NCBI GenBank assembly: GCA_020725175.1
Contig: DYFM01000010.1
Span: 1-54,832 of the forward strand
Direction of reading: 5' to 3'
Source: Candidatus Paceibacter sp.
GTDB taxonomy: Bacteria; Patescibacteriota; Patescibacteriia; Magasanikbacterales; UBA922
Length of the DNA stretch: 54,832 nucleotides
The first letter of the stretch is position 1. Each line of letters starts with the position of its first letter. The notes under the pieces were generated by a model, which was given only the letters and a program-made list of their open reading frames with translations, was not told where the DNA came from and did not search any database. Below are positions 38,010 through 47,675 of this stretch, piece after piece. The translations under genes and the position numbers were made by a program.

Positions 38010-39560
38010 CTATTTTAGTTTCTCCCGCAACACCTTCTCCACCACCACCGGATCCGCACTTCCTTCACTCGCCTTCATGACCATGCCGATCAAAAACTTT
38101 ATCAACGGGTCTTTGCCGGCTTTAAACTGAGCTACTTGTTCCGGATACTGATGAATAACGGTATCAACAAATCCTTCAATCGCTCCACTATCACTCACCT
38201 GCCCATACCCTTTTTCTTCCATAATATGAGTGGGATCAAGATTGGTACCGGAATCAATCATTTCGGCAAGAATTTTTTGCGCATTAGTAGAATTTACCCG
38301 ATTCGCGTACACCAGCGCAACCAGTTCGGCAATATTTTCCGGAGAAACTTTCAAAATACGAATATCGATTTTTCGCTCATTGAGCATCCCCATGAGCTTA
38401 CTCGTTATCCACCCTCCTGCCAGCCGTGCAATTTTTTGCTTCTTTTCCTCTTTAATTTCATCAGTTTCCCCTTTCACCTCCGGTAGCGCATAGAGCCAAT
38501 CGATCAACTCACTCATCACCGCTTCTGTAAAGTTTGCCCAAGAAAGATCACTGCTCAACAAATGCGCATCGGCATAAGAAAATCCATACTCCTCATGAAA
38601 GCGCTTTCGCTTGGCTTGCGGCAGTTCCGGTAATCGTATTTCCCCGGCAACAACTTCCGGATGAAAGGGAGGAATGTCTGGTTCCGGAAAGTACCGGTAG
38701 TCAGCCGCCGATTCTTTGGTACGCTGCAAGACAGTCTCCCCTTTTTCATCATTCCAACCGCGTGTTTCCGGACTCCACGTTTCACCTGCTTCAATCAACG
38801 CAGTTTGCCGTTTGATTTCGTACGCAATGCCCCGCTCCACCGCTTTAAATGAATTGAGGTTTTTGAGTTCCACTTTATTGTTGAGCGTATACTCTCCAAG
38901 CGGCCGCACCTCTCCGGCAATGATTTCAAATCGTCCTTCCTCTTGGACAGAAATGTTGGCTTCACAGCGCATATGACCTTTTTCCATGTCTGCATCGCTG
39001 ACTCCCAGCGTTCGCAACAAACTGCGTAGTTCCTGACAGTACAACTTTGCTTCGGCCGCACTTTGAAAATCCGGATCTGTCACAATCTCGACCAATGGGG
39101 TTCCGGCGCGATTAAAATCAACCAACGTATTCCCATCGGTATCGTGCAATAATTTTGCTGTATCTTCTTCCATATGTGCTCGACGAATTCCGATCTCCGC
39201 CACTGAACGATGATTTTCTTCGAACACAAATTCCAAAGTTATTTTCCCGTGCTCTGCAATTGGCTCATCATACTGAGAAATTTGGTATGCTTTTGGCAAA
39301 TCCGGGTAAAAGTAATGTTTGCGGTCAAATTTTGAAAGAGCTCGGATCGTGCAGCCCAGTGCTTTACCAATGATTACTACATCAGCCAATGCCTGGCGGT
39401 TTGGCACCGGCAATGTTCCCGGATGACCAAGACAAACTGCACACACGTTGGTATTGGGAGTTTTTTCATCAGGATCATTTTTGCACAAACAAAACATCTT
39501 ACTTTTTGTTTTTAGTTCCACATGGACCTCCATACCGATAATGGGAATGTACTTGGGCAT
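38010..39560 (-). CDS. gatB: Asp-tRNA(Asn)/Glu-tRNA(Gln) amidotransferase subunit B
   Basis: IGMEVHVELKTKSKMFC, GHPGTLPVPNRQA, HYFYPDLPKAYQISQYDEPI. Confidence 0.98.
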   Translation of the reverse strand: MPKYIPIIGMEVHVELKTKSKMFCLCKNDPDEKTPNTNVCAVCLGHPGTLPVPNRQALADVVIIGKALGCTIRALSKFDRKHYFYPDLPKAYQISQYDEPIAEHGKITLEFVFEENHRSVAEIGIRRAHMEEDTAKLLHDTDGNTLVDFNRAGTPLVEIVTDPDFQSAAEAKLYCQELRSLLRTLGVSDADMEKGHMRCEANISVQEEGRFEIIAGEVRPLGEYTLNNKVELKNLNSFKAVERGIAYEIKRQTALIEAGETWSPETRGWNDEKGETVLQRTKESAADYRYFPEPDIPPFHPEVVAGEIRLPELPQAKRKRFHEEYGFSYADAHLLSSDLSWANFTEAVMSELIDWLYALPEVKGETDEIKEEKKQKIARLAGGWITSKLMGMLNERKIDIRILKVSPENIAELVALVYANRVNSTNAQKILAEMIDSGTNLDPTHIMEEKGYGQVSDSGAIEGFVDTVIHQYPEQVAQFKAGKDPLIKFLIGMVMKASEGSADPVVVEKVLREKLK

Positions 39561-39576
39561 ATTGTATGGTTGTTAT

Positions 39577-39675
39577 TAGGCAGAGTAAACAGAGTAGGCA
39601 AAGTAGGCAGAGTAAGTAGTTGCTTATTCTGCTTATTTTTTACTATTTGAGCGGACAAGCGCCTAATCTGCTTCA
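39577..39675. repeat. Quasi-tandem GGCAGAGTA word repeat
   Basis: AGGCAGAGTAAACAGAGTAGGCAAAGTAGGCAGAGTAAG with inverse TTATTCTGCTTATTTTTTACT. Confidence 0.8.
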
Positions 39676-39743
39676 TTCTCAAGTAGTCCAAGTGTACCAA
39701 AATCCCCCTAAAAAGAAAAGACCCTCATCCGAGGGTCAGAGTA

Positions 39744-40592
39744 TCATTCAGTATCAGATGTATGAACCGGTGGATCGGCAAAAAAAGCATACATGAGGGT
39801 GACAACTACCGTTGCCCAAAGGGTGACAAGAATGACCCCATACTGAAAAGGCAAGGAAAGAAACGCCGTAGCTATATTGAACTGAGTAAGAGATCCAATA
39901 ACACGCTCAGATAAAAACAAGATAACCGTATCAGAAAAAACTGAAAACGCTCGTTCAACTCCGTACGCGACCGCACCAACCAACAATACCGCCGCAAAGG
40001 GCTTCCATCCCATACGTCTTAACGTTGACACACTATCGGACACTGCTTGAACACCCCTTTTTTTCTTGATCACCACCGCTTGATATACATACACAAAAAG
40101 TACTGACGCAATACCATAGAGTACGGTAATCAAGTTGTTGAAGTTTGCTTCGAGTACTCCTGTCGGAATAAATAATGAAAGAAGAATAGAAAGGATTGTA
40201 CCGATTATTAAAATAAATACAAAGATTGCCAGTGCGTGCACAAGCGCAGTAACAACTACAGACGTAAAACGTGGCTTGACATCATGAAACAACTCTTTCA
40301 CGGAAAGTACCGGATGTTGTTCGTACCAACGGTACACAAATACAATAAATGGAATACTGATTAAAATACCAAACAAACTCAACAGTGCGTATACAGGTGT
40401 CACCAAAAAAATATCTGTCATCGCTACCGTCTGCAATACCAACGTATATTTATTGATCCCCACAATCGCTCCAAAGATATTTCCAATCACTTGCGGAATG
40501 AGCAACAGAAGCCCAAAAACCAGCCACAGTCGCCAGTGTTGTTTGATCAATTGAAATGATGTTTTGAATAACGAGGTAAAAGAAAATGACAT
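39744..40592 (-). CDS. Hypothetical polytopic membrane protein
   Basis: 282 aa, multiple TM segments. Confidence 0.75.
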   Translation of the reverse strand: MSFSFTSLFKTSFQLIKQHWRLWLVFGLLLLIPQVIGNIFGAIVGINKYTLVLQTVAMTDIFLVTPVYALLSLFGILISIPFIVFVYRWYEQHPVLSVKELFHDVKPRFTSVVVTALVHALAIFVFILIIGTILSILLSLFIPTGVLEANFNNLITVLYGIASVLFVYVYQAVVIKKKRGVQAVSDSVSTLRRMGWKPFAAVLLVGAVAYGVERAFSVFSDTVILFLSERVIGSLTQFNIATAFLSLPFQYGVILVTLWATVVVTLMYAFFADPPVHTSDTE

Positions 40593-40662
40593 ACAAAATA
40601 TGACAGGCTAAATATGCCGATAGTATACTGGAAAATGTGCTAAATCGCAAGGAACACTGCAA

Positions 40663-40797
40663 CAGTTGGCAAGTTGACAAGTTGGCAAGTTAGCAAGTTA
40701 GCAGGTTGGCAAGTTAGTAAGTTAACAAGTTAATTATTTAACAATATAGCAATATAACATACAACAATTCAACAAGATAACAATTCAGCAATATACT
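40663..40797. repeat. Quasi-tandem GTTGGCAAGTTAGCAA / AACAATATAGCAATA word repeats
   Basis: Direct reading. Confidence 0.9.
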
Positions 40798-40846
40798 AAT
40801 GAAACAATACCCTAACTACCAAAACCACCACAACACCTACTATTCT

Positions 40847-41443
40847 TTACAACAAACTCGACACCTTCTTTTCTACCACTTGCCACAGTTGCTCATGAAT
40901 TTCTTCGATACTCTTGTTTGCATTGATGGGGATCCAGCCATTTTCTTGACCGAGTGTCTGATGAACAGTTCGCACGTTATTCATCAGTTCATCATTGGTT
41001 TCATGCTTATGTCCTATCTCAGTAGAATCCAAGAATCGTTCCCCTTCAAACAAAAATGCTACATCTTCTTTGAGCAGATGTTCGTTGATCCGGTGCATAA
41101 AAGCCGGATCTATGCCTGCGCCAATACCCCAAGCAATTCCGGTACCTACATAATCCTCAGCCACGATATGGATGCCTTCTTTTAGCTTTTTCTTCACTGC
41201 CGGTTCGGCTTGAGTCCGGTTCAACACATAGAGTAATTGTGCTTCGCGAGAAGATAATTGGTGTGGATTTCCACTCCGCAGATAGTCATTGATCATTTCT
41301 CCGGAAGGTGCCAAGTCATATATCGGGTATTTGAGGTATTGTGCTTCATGACCTTCAGACAGCAACCGCTCCACCAGTTTTTTTGCTTGCGTGGTTTTTC
41401 CGAGATTGTTGATTCCGTATAACACGATAAATAATCCTGGTTT
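40847..41443 (-). CDS. tmk: Thymidylate kinase-like P-loop kinase
   Basis: FIVLYGINNLGKTTQAKKLVERLLSEGHEAQYLKYPIYDLAPSG; start at MKPGLFIV. Confidence 0.8.
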   Translation of the reverse strand, partial: KPGLFIVLYGINNLGKTTQAKKLVERLLSEGHEAQYLKYPIYDLAPSGEMINDYLRSGNPHQLSSREAQLLYVLNRTQAEPAVKKKLKEGIHIVAEDYVGTGIAWGIGAGIDPAFMHRINEHLLKEDVAFLFEGERFLDSTEIGHKHETNDELMNNVRTVHQTLGQENGWIPINANKSIEEIHEQLWQVVEKKVSSLL

Positions 41444-41447
41444 CATA

Positions 41448-42353
41448 TTACTCTGTGCTTGATACCGGCGCTCCAGCCGTACTTCCAACCGTTACCTGAG
41501 CTTTACGATACAGGACAACCACAGCGGTAGGGAGCAAAATGATAGCCACGAACACGAGATATAAAATACCAAGCATCATCATGATAACTCCCAACGTTCC
41601 CCTCGCAAAAGCCAAAAGTTGAAACACGTAAAACGGAAGAACAAACACAAACGCCGGAATAACAAGTCGGAACAGCATGGCCCACCATCGGCCTTTAACC
41701 ATTTTTTTACTATTTGTCATCGCCTCTTTTATCGTACTCCCCTTCAATGCCACATCCATCATAGCAAACATATACGCAACCGTGACATACAGAGCATGAA
41801 AAAAACCGTACGCCATCAGAAGCATGGAAAGACCAAACAACGGACCGAAACCAGCACCAGTGTCGCCCGACAACACCCCCGGAACGGCGAGCATCATGAG
41901 TAACATAGCCGCCAAATATGGCACTATAGAATATAGCCCAACCAATAGATTAACCCCTACTGCTCTCCACAGAACACTTTTTTGCGTGTCCCATGTCGGT
42001 ACAGATGTACTCCCTTCTGTTTCAGCAATCGCAGTATTGATCGCACGAACAAATGCGATACCGATTGCGGTGAATACAAGAGTTACCAAAAAAATAATTA
42101 GAGCCAAAAGAAGAGCAAAGAGGACAAACGAACTGCTAAATAGTGATACAAATGCCGACGAATCTATCATTGTTTCCTGGCCGGCCAATTGCATTACTCC
42201 GCCGAGTCCAACAAAAAATAGAATTATGATACTAACAAACAAGCTTACTAAATAAGCAAAGACTAGAATAAGCGGATATTTAATGAGCCGTTTCCACTGT
42301 TTTTTATACACTTCTATTGTCTCTTTAATAAGATCTGTAATGGTGATGAGCAT
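41448..42353 (-). CDS. Hypothetical polytopic membrane protein
   Basis: 301 aa, multiple TM segments. Confidence 0.75.
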   Translation of the reverse strand: MLITITDLIKETIEVYKKQWKRLIKYPLILVFAYLVSLFVSIIILFFVGLGGVMQLAGQETMIDSSAFVSLFSSSFVLFALLLALIIFLVTLVFTAIGIAFVRAINTAIAETEGSTSVPTWDTQKSVLWRAVGVNLLVGLYSIVPYLAAMLLMMLAVPGVLSGDTGAGFGPLFGLSMLLMAYGFFHALYVTVAYMFAMMDVALKGSTIKEAMTNSKKMVKGRWWAMLFRLVIPAFVFVLPFYVFQLLAFARGTLGVIMMMLGILYLVFVAIILLPTAVVVLYRKAQVTVGSTAGAPVSSTE

Positions 42354-42401
42354 AACAATGCTATTTATATGAATACAAAGATTAACATGTTTCTCGATAT
42401 A

Positions 42402-42896
42402 TTACGTTCGCCCCACACCTTCATTTCTTCTATAGGTAACAAACGAGTAACTTTCTCTATCATCTCGCTCCACTTCTCGCCATTTCTCCGTATCAATGCG
42501 AGGAAAAAAAGCCGTCCCATCGGGAATAAACGTATGAACATGGGTGATATAGAGCGTATCCGCGAGTGCAATCGTTTGTTGATATATTTCCGCTCCACCA
42601 ATTGAAACCACCTCTTCCCCTTGATGTGCCGCCAGAGCCTCTTGTATGGTAGTATAACGCTCAACTCCGACTGGTAGTTCGTATGTTTCTTGTCTAGTAA
42701 TGACAATATTCAATCGATTTGGTAAAGGTCGAAATTTTTCCGGTAGCGATTCCCAAGTCTTGCGCCCCATCAAGACAACTTTTTCTGTTGTAAGGTCTCG
42801 AAAACGCCGCAGATCATCGGGAATATGCCAGGGCAACACACCGTCTTTTCCAATACAGCTGTTGCGAGAGATAGCGGCAATGAGGGAGAGGGGCAT
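42402..42896 (-). CDS. folA: Dihydrofolate reductase
   Basis: SLIAAISRNSCIGKDGVLPWHIPDDLRRFRDLTTEKVVLMGRKTWESLP. Confidence 0.97.
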   Translation of the reverse strand: MPLSLIAAISRNSCIGKDGVLPWHIPDDLRRFRDLTTEKVVLMGRKTWESLPEKFRPLPNRLNIVITRQETYELPVGVERYTTIQEALAAHQGEEVVSIGGAEIYQQTIALADTLYITHVHTFIPDGTAFFPRIDTEKWREVERDDRESYSFVTYRRNEGVGRT

Positions 42897-42960
42897 AAAG
42901 TGATAGTAAAAATTTTTTTATTCGTTTCCTAAGCTCCTATCTAATTCTCTTATTATTTCC

Positions 42961-43593
42961 TCAATTATCCCAATTATTAGGTGTATCTCCATCTTCGTAT
43001 GAGTAAAATCCATTAGCGCCACTGATATTCGTTCCACTTGCAGCACCTCGACCTGAATTTGAACCATTCCCAGAAAATAGCTTTGATAAAACTATTGCGG
43101 TCGAATTATGTGTAATATGAGATAGAATAGAATGATCAATTCCACGTTCTCGCATTAAATACCATAAAAATAAGCCATGCAGAAAAATATCAATAGGAAT
43201 AGTATCAGTTTTAAAATATTTTCGACCACTTTCATCAGTAGACCGCATATGAAGAAGTGCAAATATCACGTTTGTTGGAATTCCTGCTTTCCAAGCCATG
43301 CCCTTTTCGTTTTGAACAAGTAAATTTGGTAAATATCTTAATAAAATTTCTTCTATTGCAGGCAGAAGTCCTCCGATTACTATTGGCATAATAACAGGCA
43401 TTTCTTCAAGTAACTTTGCTAGTTCTTTATGATTCGGGTTACCTGTTTTAATACCTGCCGCTTTACAGATTTTGCGAAATAGTATTTTACCTATATACAC
43501 AAAGGCTGTTTGAATTTCAGTATCCAAATAATTTTTCCGCTCATCTTTTTCCGTAGTATCATTATCTACCTTGTTATTAATTACCTCTTTCAC
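42961..43593 (-). CDS. CPBP-family (Rce1-like) intramembrane protease-like protein
   Basis: Motifs EEILLR, FALLHM, HITHN spaced as in CPBP proteins. Confidence 0.6.
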   Translation of the reverse strand: MKEVINNKVDNDTTEKDERKNYLDTEIQTAFVYIGKILFRKICKAAGIKTGNPNHKELAKLLEEMPVIMPIVIGGLLPAIEEILLRYLPNLLVQNEKGMAWKAGIPTNVIFALLHMRSTDESGRKYFKTDTIPIDIFLHGLFLWYLMRERGIDHSILSHITHNSTAIVLSKLFSGNGSNSGRGAASGTNISGANGFYSYEDGDTPNNWDN

Positions 43594-43615
43594 CGCATCA
43601 TCCCTCTCTTTATCT

Positions 43616-43840
43616 TCATACCCCCTCTCCGTTTTTTTTTAAACCACCCCTTTCTTGGGCCAGCGTCTCACTATCTCCTTCTACAAGCATTATTCCAGCT
43701 ATAATTCCTGACATGAGTTTTAACATGTCTCTGCGGGAAATTCCTGTTTCTACAGTACCTGCGGCATTAGGAATGCGAGGTTGATCTTGGGTTCTCCCAA
43801 GCATTCCCCTTAATAACTCACGCCTTGATAAAGAAGACAT
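43616..43840 (-). CDS. Small hypothetical protein with twin-arginine motifs
   Basis: SRRELLRGML and ISRRDMLKLMSGIIAGIMLV. Confidence 0.5.
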   Translation of the reverse strand: MSSLSRRELLRGMLGRTQDQPRIPNAAGTVETGISRRDMLKLMSGIIAGIMLVEGDSETLAQERGGLKKNGEGV

Positions 43841-43850
43841 AGTCTAGTAA

Positions 43851-44723
43851 TTACACAGCAATCTCAAAAGCAATCTTCGGATAGCTTTCGTAGTTTACCA
43901 CCTGAGAATCTTCGGCTTTCCAGCTAAAAATTGATGTAAAGCTATCTGTTTGAAGTGACGGGAGTGCATATTTATCCGGGTCACGAGCAAGTTGTTCTTT
44001 GGCACCATCAATATGGTTTTCATAAATGTGTACATCGGCTAAAAATCCTACCAACTTACCCTCTTTTAATCCCGCTTCCTTTGCGAGTAAATGTAAGAGA
44101 AGTGCGTAACTAGCTATGTTAAAAGGGAGTCCCAGCATAGTATCTACAGATCTCTGATTCCACAGCAAATTTAATCTATCGTTTATTACCGTAACCTGAA
44201 ACCCATAATGACACGGTGGCAATGCCATGGAGTCAAGCATAGTCGGATTCCACGCCATAACAATCATTCGCCTATCATGCGGTGCGGTTTTGAGTCGGTC
44301 AACTATTATTTTGAGCTGATCAATACCCTTATTTACCGAACAAGTGGCATGATCAATATATTCGCCGTTAAAATTTCTCCACTGATATCCATAGATTGGT
44401 CCCAAGTCTCTCTCTTCCATCATTCTCTTTTTTGTTTCTTCATCATGACCATATGGAACTTTTTTAGGATGTGCCCACTCATTCCAAATATGATTATTTT
44501 TTTGTTTCAACCACTCTTTGTCTGTAATTCCTTTTAAAAAAAATTCTAATTCAGTTGCGACTAATCGAAACGGGACCTTTTTCGTAGTTAACAAAGGATA
44601 ACCATTTGCCATATCATGCTCAAACATTGCACCAGCCACAGCTATAGTATCAACCCCAGTTCGATTTGGCTTTCGCTCTCCTTTTTCTAGAATAGTTTTG
44701 ACAATATCATGATATGTCTTCAT
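43851..44723 (-). CDS. thyA: Thymidylate synthase
   Basis: RTGVDTIAVAGAMFEHDM, LPPCHYGFQVTVINDRLNLLWNQRSVDTMLGLPFNIASYALLLHLLA; start at MKTYHDIVKTIL. Confidence 0.97.
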   Translation of the reverse strand: MKTYHDIVKTILEKGERKPNRTGVDTIAVAGAMFEHDMANGYPLLTTKKVPFRLVATELEFFLKGITDKEWLKQKNNHIWNEWAHPKKVPYGHDEETKKRMMEERDLGPIYGYQWRNFNGEYIDHATCSVNKGIDQLKIIVDRLKTAPHDRRMIVMAWNPTMLDSMALPPCHYGFQVTVINDRLNLLWNQRSVDTMLGLPFNIASYALLLHLLAKEAGLKEGKLVGFLADVHIYENHIDGAKEQLARDPDKYALPSLQTDSFTSIFSWKAEDSQVVNYESYPKIAFEIAV

Positions 44724-44733
44724 AAAAAAATAA

Positions 44734-45162
44734 TTACCCGGTAGAGCCAAATCCGCCCCGGTTGATTTCTTGCATGGTAGAAACCTCTTCCCACTCTCCG
44801 CGTTCAATACGAACAAACATTCCTTGCGCCAATCGCTCGCCTACTTCCACTACCACATCACGCGAAGAATAATTATGAACCAACAAATGAATTTCATCAG
44901 CCTCCCCACAATAATCTTGATCAATAATACCAACGCCATTGGCCATCTTGAGACCTTTCTTCTTTGCCAAACTTGATCGTGCCGCCAACATGAGCATATA
45001 TCCTAGTGGCGTTTCAATAATCAGATTGGTTGGCAAAAGTTTTGTCTCCCCGGCGGCAATCGTTTCTTTTGTTCGGCTGTACAAATCAAAGGCAACCGCT
45101 CCTGTTGTATGATATTCCGGCAACGGCAAGGTAGGATCTACCCGCTTAATTCGAACCCGCAT
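44734..45162 (-). CDS. dut: dUTP diphosphatase-like protein
   Basis: GAVAFDLYSR, ARSSLAKKKGLKMANGVGIIDQDYCGEADEIHL; start at MRVRIKRVDP. Confidence 0.9.
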   Translation of the reverse strand: MRVRIKRVDPTLPLPEYHTTGAVAFDLYSRTKETIAAGETKLLPTNLIIETPLGYMLMLAARSSLAKKKGLKMANGVGIIDQDYCGEADEIHLLVHNYSSRDVVVEVGERLAQGMFVRIERGEWEEVSTMQEINRGGFGSTG

Positions 45163-45706
45163 ACTTTTGAACCAAAGCATCAAGCTGTGTATGTAAATCT
45201 TCGAGTGTTCCATCATTATTGATGACTTCACTGGCTTCCCGCATAATAGCGGCGATTTTTTGTTCCGGTTCTTGCTCATGATCAGCCTGAAACTGTTCAA
45301 AGGTCTTGGTTGTATCATCGGTATTTTCTCCACGCGCAACAATACGGTCATAGCGAACTTTCATATCCGCTTCAATCGCTACCAACACAAACCCGGGGAT
45401 TGTACCGAGATAAAGAATATCATCCGGTCGACGAATTCCTTCTACCACAATAATCTGATTCGTGTCATGTTCCACGTCGTTTGCCATAACTCGTGCCAAT
45501 GTATCTTCCCCAAAGTTTTGCCGAAGCGTACTCGATAAGAGTTGCATGTTGTTGCGAGAATGTTCGAGGTACAACCGATCGAGAATATCTCGTAACATAG
45601 TAGAAAATCGATACGTACTGGCTTGGTACCTTTTTTCCAAGTATTCCGCTACCGTTCCTTTTCCACAAGCAATTTGACCGGTAAAACCGAGAATGAGTTT
45701 TGACAT
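45146..45706 (-). CDS. P-loop (deoxy)nucleotide kinase-like protein
   Basis: ILGFTGQIACGKGTVAEYLEKRY, VVEGIRRPDDI; overlaps dut. Confidence 0.75.
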   Translation of the reverse strand: MSKLILGFTGQIACGKGTVAEYLEKRYQASTYRFSTMLRDILDRLYLEHSRNNMQLLSSTLRQNFGEDTLARVMANDVEHDTNQIIVVEGIRRPDDILYLGTIPGFVLVAIEADMKVRYDRIVARGENTDDTTKTFEQFQADHEQEPEQKIAAIMREASEVINNDGTLEDLHTQLDALVQKYAGSN

Positions 45707-45746
45707 ATAACAAATAACAGATAACAAATAGCAAACGAAAAAATGA

Positions 45747-46229
45747 TTACTCAATGCTATTTAGTTGATAAGATCGACAGACTATACCGGCAGCATCCAA
45801 CATTCTCCTTGACGCTACAAAAATGTCTTCATCATGATATTTATCGCTTTCATAGATGACTTCCACAATACCGTTTTGTATGATTGCCTTAGCACACTCA
45901 TTGCATGGAAATAAGGTAGAATATAGTTTACACCCTTTTGGTTGGACATTTGCATTGTAAATAGCATTCACCTCTGCATGACAAATATATGCGTATTTTG
46001 TTTCAGACAACTTGACCCCTTCTCTCTGCCAAGGAAGGACCCCGTCTTCTATTCCCCGAGGAAAACCATTGTACCCAAGACCAACCACAATATTATTTTG
46101 ATCAGCAATCACCGCACCAACTTGAGTAGAGGGATCTTTTGAGCGCAGGGCAATGACATGTGCCATACGCATAAAGCATTCATCCCAAGAAATAGCTACC
46201 CGCGGTAGTACTTGTGTGCTCGTTTCCAT
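45747..46229 (-). CDS. Deoxycytidylate (dCMP) deaminase
   Basis: STQVGAVIADQNNIVVGLGYNGFP, CHAEVNAIYNA, LFPCNECAKAIIQNGI. Confidence 0.94.
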   Translation of the reverse strand: METSTQVLPRVAISWDECFMRMAHVIALRSKDPSTQVGAVIADQNNIVVGLGYNGFPRGIEDGVLPWQREGVKLSETKYAYICHAEVNAIYNANVQPKGCKLYSTLFPCNECAKAIIQNGIVEVIYESDKYHDEDIFVASRRMLDAAGIVCRSYQLNSIE

Positions 46230-46329
46230 ATGTAAAAAGTTATTTTCCCCCAGTGTATCAAATTCCCTCTTCTCCCGCAAGTACAAAAAACCCGCCGGGC
46301 GGGCGGGTTGGATATGTTTCTCAAATTTC

Positions 46330-47010
46330 TTACATGTTGGCGTCTACTCGGACACTTGGTCCCATACTGGTACTCAAGTACAACGCTTTGATGTACGCAC
46401 CTTTGGCAGCTGATGGCTTAGCTTTTTTGAGCGCATCTACAAAGGCCAAAATGTTTTCTTTGATTTTCACGTCGTCAAAACTGATTTTTCCGACTGCTTG
46501 ATGAATATTTGATGTGTCGTCGTTCTTAAAAGCAACTTTACCGGCTTTCAGTTCTCGAATCATCTTTGCCACATCCGGATCAACGGTTCCGGTCTTGGGG
46601 TTTGGCATGAGGCCTTTTGGACCAAGCACACGAGCGGCTGGAGCCAGTTTTGGCATCATATCCGGAGTCGCTACCGCTACATCAAATTCCACTTTTCCGG
46701 TATCTTTAATAGCTTTGATTTCTTCTTCACCGTAGATAAAGTCTGCTCCGGCTTCTTTGGCTGCTTTTTCACCGTTTGGACCTACAAAAGCGGCTACTTT
46801 TTTGGTTTTTCCGGTTCCGTGTGGAAGCTCTACCGTCGCACGAATCTGTTGATCACTTTTCTTTGGATCAATTCCCAAGCGCGCGTGCACTTCTACACTA
46901 GCATCAAATTTGACAGTATGAGTTTCTTTGAGCAGCTGTACTGCTTCATCGAGCCCGTACACTTTGGTCTTATCGACCTTCGCGGCAATCGCCTGCATTC
47001 TTTTTGACAT
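46330..47010 (-). CDS. rplA: 50S ribosomal protein L1
   Basis: VDKTKVYGLDEAVQLLKETHTVKFDASVEVHARLGIDPKKSDQQIR, LMPNPKTGTV. Confidence 0.98.
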   Translation of the reverse strand: MSKRMQAIAAKVDKTKVYGLDEAVQLLKETHTVKFDASVEVHARLGIDPKKSDQQIRATVELPHGTGKTKKVAAFVGPNGEKAAKEAGADFIYGEEEIKAIKDTGKVEFDVAVATPDMMPKLAPAARVLGPKGLMPNPKTGTVDPDVAKMIRELKAGKVAFKNDDTSNIHQAVGKISFDDVKIKENILAFVDALKKAKPSAAKGAYIKALYLSTSMGPSVRVDANM

Positions 47011-47024
47011 ACTCTATATATACG

Positions 47025-47125
47025 AATGATGCAAATATTTGTGCGAATGATGCAAATTATGCGAATAACATTGTTTATCTATTTGCATAATTTACGTCAT
47101 TCGCGTGTATTCGCGTATTCGTATC
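47025..47125. repeat. CGAATGATGCAAAT word repeats forming an inverted repeat
   Basis: CGAATGATGCAAATATTTGTGCGAATGATGCAAATTATGCGAATAAC against ATTTGCATAATTTACGTCATTCGCGTGTATTCGCG; same words at 7481-7500. Confidence 0.8.
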
Positions 47126-47419
47126 CTATTGTGGTTCTAACCCCCGAGTGGTCGAGGTCCCACAGATTGAATTATTTCCAAATCCCAGGATACAAGTTCC
47201 AAGGATAAAGTGGCGGAATTATACTATATTTGGTGATTTTGTCAAGGGGTGGTGCGGCGTATTTCCTCTTGTTATTTCCGTGGTTTTTCTTTATACTTAA
47301 GGTGCTTTTGAGTACTTTGATGTGGAACCATACAGGGTTATGGTTACACGTTTTTATGAAAATAGTGGCTTATTTTAGCAAAATTTTTTAGAGGTTCGTA
47401 TATAAGGAGTTATATGACA

Positions 47420-47489
47420 TACATTTTTACAATTTGATATTTTTTCACTCTGCTTTTTTTGAATAAGGAATTATATAATAAGATTTTTC
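47420..47489 (+). repeat. Left imperfect terminal inverted repeat of the R-M island
   Basis: TACATTTTT(12 nt)TTTTTCACTCTGCTTTTTT...AATAAGATTTTTC; about 54/70 ungapped identity to the reverse complement of 54602-54671. Confidence 0.8.
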
Positions 47490-47538
47490 ATTATTTAATG
47501 AGGGGGATAAAGCGGTATTTTTACTCCGTTCCTCCGCA

Positions 47539-47574
47539 AAAATGATTATTTGATAAGGGGGAAATAATCATTTT
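47539..47574. repeat. Subterminal hairpin with G-run loop
   Basis: AAAATGATTATTT-GATAAGGGGG-AAATAATCATTTT, perfect 13-nt arms. Confidence 0.9.
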
Positions 47575-47675
47575 CTCCGCTATCGCTCCGAAAATGATTA
47601 TTTAATTTAAGTAGGAAAATTAAATAAAATTAGTATATTATAAACACAAGATTTTAACAGATAAAAAACTTTTCT

